The notes below the pieces were generated by a model. It was not told the DNA's origin. It searched no databases and saw nothing but the letters and a program-made list of their open reading frames with translations. Below are positions 20,434-30,326 of a stretch of DNA of 64,000 bases, piece by piece. Positions within the stretch are counted from its first letter, which is position 1. Each line of letters begins with the position of its first letter. The position numbers were made by a program, and so were the translations under genes. The DNA lies in the NCBI RefSeq assembly GCF_003248355.1, contig NZ_QKWY01000002.1:868001-932000 (forward strand). The letters run 5' to 3'. This DNA comes from Streptomyces sp. AC1-42W (lineage in GTDB: Bacteria; Actinomycetota; Actinomycetes; Streptomycetales; Streptomycetaceae).

Positions 20434-20507
20434 TAGTTCGTGCGAGATCGATCGCTCGGTGTGGTGTCGTCGGTTCCGGCGCATGGGGGCGGAACATGAG
20501 CGCGGAC

Positions 20508-20555
20508 GGACGCGAAGAGGCGGTCGCCCCACGGGGCGACCGCCTCTTCGCGTCC
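20508..20555 (-). terminator. Strong terminator after the MerR-like gene
   Basis: Nearly 23-bp perfect stem (GGACGCGAAGAGGCGGTCG ... CGACCGCCTCTTCGCGTCC) with a 3-nt loop. It separates the regulatory genes from the tail operon, so the latter needs its own promoter. Confidence 0.8.
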
Positions 20556-20612
20556 AGCGGCCCGGTCCGGCCACGGAGCCTGCCGGGGACCGACGTGCTG
20601 TGGTGCGGATCG

Positions 20613-20825
20613 TCACCCGCTCCTGGGGTCGGGCCCGGGGCGGCCGAGCCGCACCTTCCGTTCGGCGGCGAACACGTCCTCCAGCCGGTAGAGCAGTGAC
20701 CGTCCCTGCCGGCCCGCCGGCGCGAGATGGCCCAGCTGGACCCACTTGCGTATGGTCGCGGGTACGACACCGGCCTCATCGGCGGCGAGCGCGGCGTTGA
20801 TCAAGGGGGAGACGGCGGTGGTCAT
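20613..20825 (-). CDS. MerR/excisionase-like helix-turn-helix protein
   Basis: 70-aa DNA-binding protein: MTTAVSPLINAALAADEAGV then VPATIRKWVQLGHLAPAGRQ, a winged helix of the MerR/excisionase type ending LLYRLEDVFAAERKVRLG. Its ATG overlaps the stop of the upstream Zn-ribbon gene (ATGA), so the two are co-translated. It is probably a regulator of the island. Excisionase function is unlikely because no integrase is present. Confidence 0.75.
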   Translation of the reverse strand: MTTAVSPLINAALAADEAGVVPATIRKWVQLGHLAPAGRQGRSLLYRLEDVFAAERKVRLGRPGPDPRSG

Positions 20826-21538
20826 CGGCGTACTCCTTCGTCGGCGACGTCCATGGACCGCGCGAGTTCGTCGCGGTCGGCGCCCCCGGCCTCCGCCAGC
20901 ACCTCCCAGTCGCCCTCCTGCCAGACATGGCGCAGGGCCGGATCGGCGCGGCAGTCGCATTCCTCGTCGGTGCAACGGCAGGCGGGGTTCACGCACAGGA
21001 CGGCGCGGCGCGCGGGGAACGTTCGAAGGGACACCGAGTCGCACCAGGGGCACCGGCCGCGGACCCGCACCATGGTCTCGGAGTCCCCGAGCGTCCGGCC
21101 GCAGCGCCGTGCCATCCGCCGTGCCTCGTTCCGCACATGGGCGATGAGCGCCGGTTCGCTCTCCGTCCGGTCCAGCAGGGCGAGGATTCGGGCCAGCCGC
21201 TCGGGCACCCGTGCGCGCGGAGGACGGCCGAGCCCGAGCCCGGCGTGCACGGCCTCGTCGAGCTCGACGACACCGTCGGTGATGTCGCGGATGGCGTCGG
21301 AGACGTGCAGGCGCAGGGGTGCCGTCGAGTGGCCGGGCGCGGTGAGCCCGTGCCGCTGCTCCATGAGCAGGGCCTCGCGGCGCTCCTGGTGCGACAAGCC
21401 GGAGTAGTGGGCGGGCGACTGTCGCGCCGTCGTCCCGGGCGGGCCGGTTCGTCCGGGGGCGAGCTCGGTGAGCAGCTCGGGGAACTGCCGCAGCAACGCT
21501 TCGATCCAGAGCGACGCGTCCTGTGCCGGCGTGTTCAT
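20822..21538 (-). CDS. Unrecognised protein with Zn-ribbon
   Basis: 238-aa protein. The N-terminal 140 aa are helical (LWIEALLRQFPELLTELAPG...DAIRDITDGVVELDEAVHAGL). The C terminus has a Cys cluster, CPWCDSVSLRTF...CVNPACRCTDEECDC, that would bind zinc. No enzyme motif is visible. Start ATG 21538 has ACGGAGAA upstream. Its own upstream control DNA seems to have been displaced by the IS110 element. It is co-transcribed with the MerR-like gene. It could be a regulator or anti-regulator of the tail locus; function unknown. Confidence 0.7.
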   Translation of the reverse strand: MNTPAQDASLWIEALLRQFPELLTELAPGRTGPPGTTARQSPAHYSGLSHQERREALLMEQRHGLTAPGHSTAPLRLHVSDAIRDITDGVVELDEAVHAGLGLGRPPRARVPERLARILALLDRTESEPALIAHVRNEARRMARRCGRTLGDSETMVRVRGRCPWCDSVSLRTFPARRAVLCVNPACRCTDEECDCRADPALRHVWQEGDWEVLAEAGGADRDELARSMDVADEGVRR

Positions 21539-21599
21539 GGGTTCTCCGTAAGTTGTTAGGTGGCCCGGGAGGGCCGGGTGTGGCTTATGGGGTCTTGCC

Positions 21600-22960
21600 T
21601 TCAGTGGCTTGCCAGGAGTGGTCGCCCGGTCCTTCGGGGCGCCCTGGCTGCTGATTGAGATGTGCGCGCTTCGTGCGGTCGCTGATTACGGAGATGACAG
21701 CGGGGTGTTCCTCGGGCCGACGGCATGCCGCGCGGAACGAGGAGGGGCAAGTGAGCAAGCGGAAGGCTCAGGTCTGGGCCGGTGTCGATGCCGGGAAGGG
21801 CCACCACTGGGCGGCGGTGGTCGATGAGACCGGCGCGACGCTCTGGTCGAAGAGGATCGACAACGACGAGTCGGCGATCCTGACCGCCATGGGCGAGATC
21901 CTCGACTTGGCGGACCAGATCCGTTGGGCGGTGGATATCTCCGGGACGTCCTCCGCGCTGCTGCTGGCCCTGCTCGCGGCGCACGGCCAGAAGGCCGTCT
22001 ATGTGCCCGGACGCACGGTCAACCGCATGTCGGGCGCCTACCGGGGCGAGGCGAAGACCGACGCCCGCGACGCCTACGTCATCGCCGAGACCGCCCGTCA
22101 CCGCAACGACTTCGCCGTCATCGACGTGCCCGCCCAGCTCGCTGCCGACCTCGCCTTGCCGACCGCCCACCGTTCCGACCTCGTGGCCGACCGGGTAAGG
22201 ATGATCAACCGTCTGCGCGACGTGCTGACCGGCGTCTTTCCCGCGCTGGAGCGGGCCTTCGACTACAGCTCGCAGAAGGGGGCGCTGGTCCTGCTGACGG
22301 GTTACCAGACCCCTGCCGCGATCCGCCGCCGCGGCAGGGCGAGGCTGACGGCCTGGCTGGCCAACCGCAGCGTGCGCGGTGCCGACGCGGTCGCCGCGAC
22401 CGCGCTGGAAGCTGCCCGGGCCCAGCAGACCGCGCTGCCCGGCGAGGATGTCGCCGCGCAGATCGTGGCCGACCTGGCGGCACAGATCCTGGCCCTGGAC
22501 GACCGGCTGAAGCGGATCGACAAGCAGATCCGCGAGACGTTCCGCAGCCATCCGCAGGCGGAGATCATCGAGTCGCTGCCCGGCATGGGGCCGATACTCG
22601 GGGCCGAGTTCGTCGTCGCGGCCGGCGACCTGTCGGCCTACGCCGACGCCGGGCACCTCGCCTCGGCGGCCGGACTGGTGCCCGTCCCGCGCGACTCCGG
22701 CCGCCGCACCGGCAACCTGCACCGGCCCAAGCGCTACAGCCGCCGCCTGCGCAGGGTGTTCTACATGTCCGCGCAGACCAGCATCATCCGCGAAGGCCCG
22801 AACCGGGACTTCTACCTCAAGAAGCGCGGCGAGGGCTGCAAACACGTCCAGGCCGTCATCGCCCTGGCCCGCCGACGAGCCGGCGTGTTGTGGGCCCTGC
22901 TGCGTGACGGACGGGTCTTCACCTCCGCCCCACCGGTCACGCAAGCGGCTTGACTTCGTC
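21600..22960 (+). mobile_element. IS110-family insertion sequence
   Basis: Element carrying one IS110 recombinase gene (21751-22953). Its ends cannot be fixed from one copy because the family lacks clear inverted repeats. The left non-coding stretch of about 150 bp is where IS110-group elements encode the bridge RNA. It sits between the Zn-ribbon gene and the WhiB-like gene. Confidence 0.75.
21751..22953 (+). CDS. IS110-family transposase (DEDD recombinase)
   Basis: 400-aa recombinase of the IS110 group. The N-terminal RuvC-like DEDD domain shows VWAGVDAGKGHHWAAVVDE (first Asp), AVDISGTSSALLL, and AKTDARDAYVIAETARHR (Asp cluster). The C-terminal Tnp domain shows SLPGMGPILGAEFVVAAGDL and ASAAGLVPVPRDSGRRTG, with the conserved Ser region used for strand transfer. 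GTG 21751 follows GAGGAGGGG. The gene is intact and opposite in direction to the surrounding regulators, so it was a later insertion. Confidence 0.93.
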   Translation: MSKRKAQVWAGVDAGKGHHWAAVVDETGATLWSKRIDNDESAILTAMGEILDLADQIRWAVDISGTSSALLLALLAAHGQKAVYVPGRTVNRMSGAYRGEAKTDARDAYVIAETARHRNDFAVIDVPAQLAADLALPTAHRSDLVADRVRMINRLRDVLTGVFPALERAFDYSSQKGALVLLTGYQTPAAIRRRGRARLTAWLANRSVRGADAVAATALEAARAQQTALPGEDVAAQIVADLAAQILALDDRLKRIDKQIRETFRSHPQAEIIESLPGMGPILGAEFVVAAGDLSAYADAGHLASAAGLVPVPRDSGRRTGNLHRPKRYSRRLRRVFYMSAQTSIIREGPNRDFYLKKRGEGCKHVQAVIALARRRAGVLWALLRDGRVFTSAPPVTQAA

Positions 22961-23102
22961 ATTGAGACTCCTGTCGGTGCGGTGGTGGGGTCGGCGGGCT
23001 TGTGGCGCGGGGAGCGCGGGTGGTCGACGCCGGTCGGCATACGCTGGACGTTGTCGACGGACCGGAGGGCACGGCGTAACTCCCCTACGCGTGGAGTACG
23101 TG

Positions 23103-23402
23103 TCAGTCGTCGGCCGTTGTCCGGGAACATCCGCAAGGTTCGTGCGAACTCGCAACGGAGGTGAGTCGCAAACGTGCCGGGCGGCCGTTGCGCCACAGGC
23201 GGCCTGCGGCGACGCCGTCGAAGTAGGTGTCGGCCGGCGCCACGGTCTCCTCGCAGTGGTGCGTCACCGGGCAGTCTCGGCACGCCTTCAGGGCAGGCAT
23301 GGCCTCCGATTCCCGGCGGGCGAAGATCACCCGGGGCGGGAGCCCCAGGCAGGCGGCCGCGGCGCGCCAGTCGTGAGGCTCCGCGGTTTCGGGCAGGGGC
23401 AT
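23103..23402 (-). CDS. WhiB-like Fe-S regulator
   Basis: 99-aa protein with the WhiB arrangement: AAACLGLPPRVIF then MPALKACRDCPVTHHCEETV, giving four cysteines (C-x(n)-C-x2-C-x5-C) for a 4Fe-4S cluster. A GVAAGRLWRNGRPAR turn then stands where WhiB proteins carry G[VI]WGG. WhiB proteins act by binding sigma factor region 4. The turn is diverged here and the C-terminal tail of about 20 aa is odd. A copy of the GTTGCG-N4-CGCAC motif lies inside that tail. Start ATG 23402 with GGGAG upstream. Confidence 0.8.
   Translation of the reverse strand: MPLPETAEPHDWRAAAACLGLPPRVIFARRESEAMPALKACRDCPVTHHCEETVAPADTYFDGVAAGRLWRNGRPARLRLTSVASSHEPCGCSRTTADD
23142..23156 (-). promoter_or_regulatory. Operator-like palindrome, copy 2
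   Basis: On the minus strand GTTGCG-AGTT-CGCAC, same pattern as at 20419 and 23430. It lies in the 3' end of the WhiB-like gene and upstream of where the Zn-ribbon gene was before the IS110 insertion. Confidence 0.5.
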
Positions 23403-23429
23403 GGAGTGGCTCCCGGGCTCGGAACAGTC

Positions 23430-23472
23430 GTTGCGAATGCGCACGCTGTCATGTTGCGAGTGCGCTCGCAAC
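23430..23472. promoter_or_regulatory. Operator cluster between divergent WhiB-like and XRE genes
   Basis: Contains GTTGCG-AATG-CGCAC (23430-23444) and the larger palindrome GTTGCGAG-TGCG-CTCGCAAC (23453-23472). Together they sit between the starts at 23402 and 23587, so one regulator could control both divergent genes. Confidence 0.6.
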
Positions 23473-23586
23473 TTAATTGTGGAGGAGGTTCCCTCGAATC
23501 GACACCGTGCGGGCGCAGGAGCACGTAATTCTGTGCGCGCAAGCGCGATATTCTGAGGTCCGCTTCGGAGGGAGGCGACCCCCGCC

Positions 23587-24027
23587 ATGACCGCCAGTGA
23601 CCTGGAACAGTTCGCCGCCTGGATCGAAGAGCTCGTCCGGCGGCGCGGCTTCGACATCGACAGCCCCCGGGGCGGGGGCAAGTCCCGCCTCGCGGACGAG
23701 GCCGGCGTGCATCGCGCGGCCATCACCCGCCTGCTCCAGCGTCAGTCGATGCCCGACCTGGAGACGACGCGACGCCTCGCCCATGCCCTGGGCGTGCCCG
23801 TGCGGGACATGCTCATCCGGTCGGGTCGCCTCACCGAGGAGGACCTGCCGCTCCCGGGCACCGCCGAACGGGCGCTCGTGGCGGCCGAGGCTCCGCGCCT
23901 CACCCTGGAGGAGGCGGCGGCCGCCCTCGGTGTCCCCGTGGAGCAGCGGGAGATGTTCATCAGAGTGGCGGGCCAGTTCCTGCCGCCCTCGTCCGCGGTG
24001 CGGCAGGCTCCCGCGATCCGGGACTGA
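23587..24027 (+). CDS. XRE-family regulator of the tail island
   Basis: 146-aa protein. Residues about 25-78 are an XRE helix-turn-helix (SRLADEAGVHRAAITRLLQR then PDLETTRRLAHALGVPVRDM). The C-terminal part has a second small helical module (LTLEEAAAALGVPVEQREMF). GGAGGGAGG lies before ATG 23587. It is divergent from the WhiB-like gene across the operator cluster, so it is a good candidate for the protein that reads the repeated palindrome. It marks the right boundary of the island. A repressor or activator role cannot be read from sequence. Confidence 0.85.
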   Translation: MTASDLEQFAAWIEELVRRRGFDIDSPRGGGKSRLADEAGVHRAAITRLLQRQSMPDLETTRRLAHALGVPVRDMLIRSGRLTEEDLPLPGTAERALVAAEAPRLTLEEAAAALGVPVEQREMFIRVAGQFLPPSSAVRQAPAIRD

Positions 24028-24262
24028 TCCGCCCGCTTCCCCGCCACTCCCCCCGTCCTGCCGCGGTCCCCCGGCCCTCGGCCGCCTACCTCGTCGGCCG
24101 AGGTGCCCGAGTAAACTGTTGCGACCCATTCCCCGGCTGCGGGCGGGCGAGGCCCGCCGCCGGCGGGCCGCCTCGCGTGACGCCGGCCCGGGGGGAGTGG
24201 GGGCGGGGGGGCTGGGGCAGTGGGGCAGGAGTGTGAGTATCGCGGTGACGAGGGGGGCCGAC

Positions 24263-25021
24263 GTGCCGTCACCCGGTGAGGGCGATGCCGCGGCGGCCGT
24301 GTCGCCCCCGTATCTGCAGCCCCCCTCGGACGACCTGCCGGGCCTGCTGGCCCTGCTCGGCCGGCTCCTCGAAGGGCACGCCCCGGACGAGGTCGAGGTC
24401 ATCCTCCGCGAAGAGCTGGACCGGCGTGAGGCGGCTGCCTACGCGAGTGGCTGGCATGACGCGGTGGAGGCGTACACCACAGCTCTGGTGGAAGCCCGGC
24501 GCCCCGACGGAGCGCGTCCTCTGCGGCTGGTGGGGCGGCTGCCCGGCCAGGCCGCGGTGATCCCTTTCCCGCGGGGCCAGGCGGACCCCGGCGCGGGCGC
24601 CGATGCCGGTGTGGGGGGCGCCGGAGCGGCCGGGCGGAATGGGTCCGCCGTGGCCCCGGTCCGGGTTCGGGATTCGGAGGAGGGAGCCCTCTCGGGGCCG
24701 CCCCGCAGGCGTGAAACCGCGACCGGCGGGTCGTCGGCGGGTGATGCGGGGGCCGGTACGGCTCCGGGCTCGCCTCCTCCCCGGTCCCGTGGCGGCGCGC
24801 CCGCGTTCGAGGCGAAGAGTCGGAAGTCCAAGGTGCCCTCGATCCCCCGCCTCGTACCCCCTCGGGGGAGGGGTACTCGGCGAGACCCCGCGTCCGGTGA
24901 CGCGAAGGACCGCCCCCCGCGTCGCCCTCCGGCCGGGGGCCCGCAACCCGACCGGCCGCAGGAGGCGGACCCGCGGCCGCCGGGGCCGGAGCGCGAACCT
25001 GGACAGGAACGGCCCGGGTAG
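24263..25021 (+). CDS. Conserved hypothetical upstream of rpsL
   Basis: About 252 aa. The only ordered part is near residues 10-90 (DDLPGLLALLGRLLEGHAPD ... EEAAAYASGWHDAVEAY-like helices; actual text VILREELDRREAAAYASGWH). The rest is a Gly/Ala/Pro/Arg low-complexity tail. No motif gives a function. GTG 24263 was preferred because GAGGGGGG lies 6-8 nt upstream; GTG 24233 is an alternative. It belongs to the core chromosome side of the junction, just before the rpsL promoter. Confidence 0.6.
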   Translation: MPSPGEGDAAAAVSPPYLQPPSDDLPGLLALLGRLLEGHAPDEVEVILREELDRREAAAYASGWHDAVEAYTTALVEARRPDGARPLRLVGRLPGQAAVIPFPRGQADPGAGADAGVGGAGAAGRNGSAVAPVRVRDSEEGALSGPPRRRETATGGSSAGDAGAGTAPGSPPPRSRGGAPAFEAKSRKSKVPSIPRLVPPRGRGTRRDPASGDAKDRPPRRPPAGGPQPDRPQEADPRPPGPEREPGQERPG

Positions 25022-25072
25022 CGTGAACACGGACGGGAACGGCCCGGGCGGCTCCGCGCGCGGGCATTTGTT

Positions 25073-25101
25073 TTGACCGGAGTCCATGCGATAGGTACGC
25101 T
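25073..25101 (+). promoter_or_regulatory. Predicted rpsL operon promoter
   Basis: TTGACC (25073-25078), 17-bp spacer, TACGCT (25096-25101), a good fit to the Streptomyces housekeeping consensus (TTGAC-N17-TANNNT). It is followed by an untranslated leader of about 190 nt to the rpsL GTG, long enough for leader control. No riboswitch is recognised. Confidence 0.7.
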
Positions 25102-25293
25102 CAAGCCTTGTGCCTGGGGTGTGCCCGGAGTCGTGTGCGTGTCCTCAACCGCACCGGAGCCGAGACCGGCCACCGCAATCAGCGCTCCTTTCCGCCCCGC
25201 GGCGGAGGTCCGCGCGATTCGACACACCCGACCGCGTGGGTCGGTGACGTTCCAGGTTAGTTTCACCGACGGCACACAGAAACCGGAGAAGTA

Positions 25294-25665
25294 GTGCCTA
25301 CGATCCAGCAGCTGGTCCGGAAGGGCCGGCAGGACAAGGTCGAGAAGAACAAGACGCCCGCACTCGAGGGTTCGCCCCAGCGCCGCGGCGTCTGCACGCG
25401 TGTGTTCACGACCACCCCGAAGAAGCCCAACTCCGCGCTCCGGAAGGTCGCACGTGTGCGTCTGACCTCGGGCATCGAGGTCACGGCCTACATTCCGGGT
25501 GAGGGACACAACCTGCAGGAGCACTCCATCGTGCTCGTGCGTGGTGGCCGTGTGAAGGACCTGCCGGGTGTTCGTTACAAGATCATCCGCGGCTCGCTCG
25601 ACACCCAGGGTGTCAAGAACCGCAAGCAGGCCCGCAGCCGCTACGGCGCCAAGAAGGAGAAGTAA
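25294..25665 (+). CDS. rpsL: 30S ribosomal protein S12
   Basis: 123-aa S12 of the decoding centre, starting at GTG with GGAGAAGT upstream. It contains TTTPKKPNSALRKVARVRL and GGRVKDLPGVRYKI. Lys43 and Lys88, the usual streptomycin-resistance and ribosome-engineering positions, are wild type. First gene of the str operon, 2 nt before rpsG. Confidence 0.98.
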   Translation: MPTIQQLVRKGRQDKVEKNKTPALEGSPQRRGVCTRVFTTTPKKPNSALRKVARVRLTSGIEVTAYIPGEGHNLQEHSIVLVRGGRVKDLPGVRYKIIRGSLDTQGVKNRKQARSRYGAKKEK

Positions 25666-25667
25666 GA

Positions 25668-26138
25668 ATGCCTCGTAAGGGCCCCGCCCCGAAGCGCCCG
25701 GTCATCATCGACCCGGTCTACAACTCTCCTCTGGTCACCTCGCTGATCAACAAGATCCTGCTCGACGGCAAGCGCTCCACCGCTGAGCGGATCGTGTACG
25801 GCGCCATGGAGGGTCTTCGCGAGAAGACCGGCGCCGACCCGGTCATCACGCTGAAGCGCGCGCTGGAGAACGTCAAGCCCTCGCTCGAGGTCAAGTCCCG
25901 CCGTGTCGGTGGCGCCACCTACCAGGTGCCGATCGAGGTCAAGCCCGGTCGCGCCGCCACCCTCGCGCTGCGCTGGGTCGTGGGCTACTCCCGCGCCCGT
26001 CGCGAGAAGACGATGACCGAGCGGCTCATGAACGAGCTGCTCGACGCCTCGAACGGTCTTGGCGCTGCCGTCAAGAAGCGTGAGGACACCCACAAGATGG
26101 CCGAGTCCAACAAGGCCTTCGCGCACTACCGCTGGTAG
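25668..26138 (+). CDS. rpsG: 30S ribosomal protein S7
   Basis: 156-aa S7, the 16S rRNA 3'-domain assembly initiator (MPRKGPAPKRPVIIDPVYNS). It begins 2 nt after the rpsL stop and uses GGAGAAG inside the end of rpsL as ribosome site, showing coupling. Full length. Confidence 0.98.
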   Translation: MPRKGPAPKRPVIIDPVYNSPLVTSLINKILLDGKRSTAERIVYGAMEGLREKTGADPVITLKRALENVKPSLEVKSRRVGGATYQVPIEVKPGRAATLALRWVVGYSRARREKTMTERLMNELLDASNGLGAAVKKREDTHKMAESNKAFAHYRW

Positions 26139-26176
26139 TCGCTACCCCCATCGAGACCGAGAGAAGACTGAGCCTT

Positions 26177-28306
<2,130 letters not shown>

Positions 28307-28347
28307 CTCTCCCGAGCTCACGCTTTAGGCTTGTCACCGGAGCCCGT

Positions 28348-28389
28348 GGGGCATTCGTCGCGGAGGTCACACTTCGCGGAGAATGCCCC
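28348..28389 (+). other. Hairpin in the fusA-tuf spacer
   Basis: GGGGCATTC (28348-28356) pairs with GAATGCCCC (28381-28389). The 160-bp spacer leaves room for a separate tuf promoter, which is known for tuf1 of streptomycetes. The stem could be part of its leader or an attenuator. Confidence 0.45.
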
Positions 28390-28466
28390 CGGGGGCCGGC
28401 ATCCCAGCAAAGATCACCTGGCGCCGATGAAGCAAGGCGTACAGAACCACTCCACAGGAGGACCCA

Positions 28467-29660
<1,194 letters not shown>

Positions 29661-29702
29661 GTACGTGACCGTCTGACCTGGTAGCTCCGCACAGAGCACC
29701 AA

Positions 29703-29746
29703 GAAGGGCCCCGTCCCACCGTTCGCACGGTGGGACGGGGCCCTTC
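29703..29746 (+). terminator. str operon terminator
   Basis: Perfect 18-bp stem (GAAGGGCCCCGTCCCACC and its complement) with an 8-nt loop, 42 nt after the tuf stop. Confidence 0.9.
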
Positions 29747-29844
29747 GGTGTTGCCCGTACAGGCCGCCGCGACGGGTTACGCGGCTCTCCCGGGCCGGCT
29801 CGTACAGTCGGCGGCCCCGGAGCACGTTCAGCCGCCGGGCGGTG

Positions 29845-30288
29845 CTATTCCGTTGAGGATGTCGACTTGTCGGACGGAACCGGCCTGTCGGCGAAGACGA
29901 CGAGGTGCCACGTGCCATGTGTCTTGACTACGCTGAAGGTGTCCCGAGTCGTCCTGCCGGAATTCGTCTGTGCGGTGAGCTTTGCCGATCCGGCATCGGG
30001 GCCCATGTCGAGGTCGATTCGAATCTCAGTGATCGAGAGTCCTCGACCGCCCTTGTCCGCGAGGATCCGAGTGGCTTCGTGGCGCGCGCGGGCATCATCA
30101 GGAACACCGCCCACTCGAATCAGGTGATCCGCGTCGCGTGAGTTCAACGCGTCCACATAGGACTCCACCGCAGCGCGTGCGCCCTTCTTGGCCGCTGCGG
30201 CACTGTCCGAGTCCCCACCACTGCCGCACGCGGTCAGAAGTATTGCTGCCAGCGCTGTGATGGTGAGCTGCCGTCGGTGTGTGTTCAC
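29845..30288 (-). CDS. Lipoprotein
   Basis: 147-aa lipoprotein. The signal reads MNTHRRQLTITALAAILL then the lipobox LTAC-GSGG. A Ser/Ala linker is followed by a compact domain with VESYVDALNSRDADHLIRVG (NTF2/SnoaL-like start), then RDTFSVVKTHGTWHLVVF. GTG 30288 is preferred over GTG 30348 because it gives a proper lipoprotein signal. It lies 38 nt after the amidase-like gene and probably forms an operon with it. Its role is unknown; it may bind cell-envelope material or be a partner of the upstream secreted protein. Confidence 0.75.
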   Translation of the reverse strand: MNTHRRQLTITALAAILLTACGSGGDSDSAAAAKKGARAAVESYVDALNSRDADHLIRVGGVPDDARARHEATRILADKGGRGLSITEIRIDLDMGPDAGSAKLTAQTNSGRTTRDTFSVVKTHGTWHLVVFADRPVPSDKSTSSTE

Positions 30289-30326
30289 CTTGCGGAGCGC
30301 CAGGCGGGGCCATCGCCAGGCTTCTT

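Noticed and set aside
19204..20745. Long forms of several tail genes extending far upstream
   Set aside because: The extra N-terminal parts overlap other genes or hairpins. The internal starts have good ribosome sites and match family lengths.
7524..24027. Intact prophage
   Set aside because: No integrase, att repeats, terminase, portal, capsid or replication genes are visible, and the flanks are core genes in normal order.
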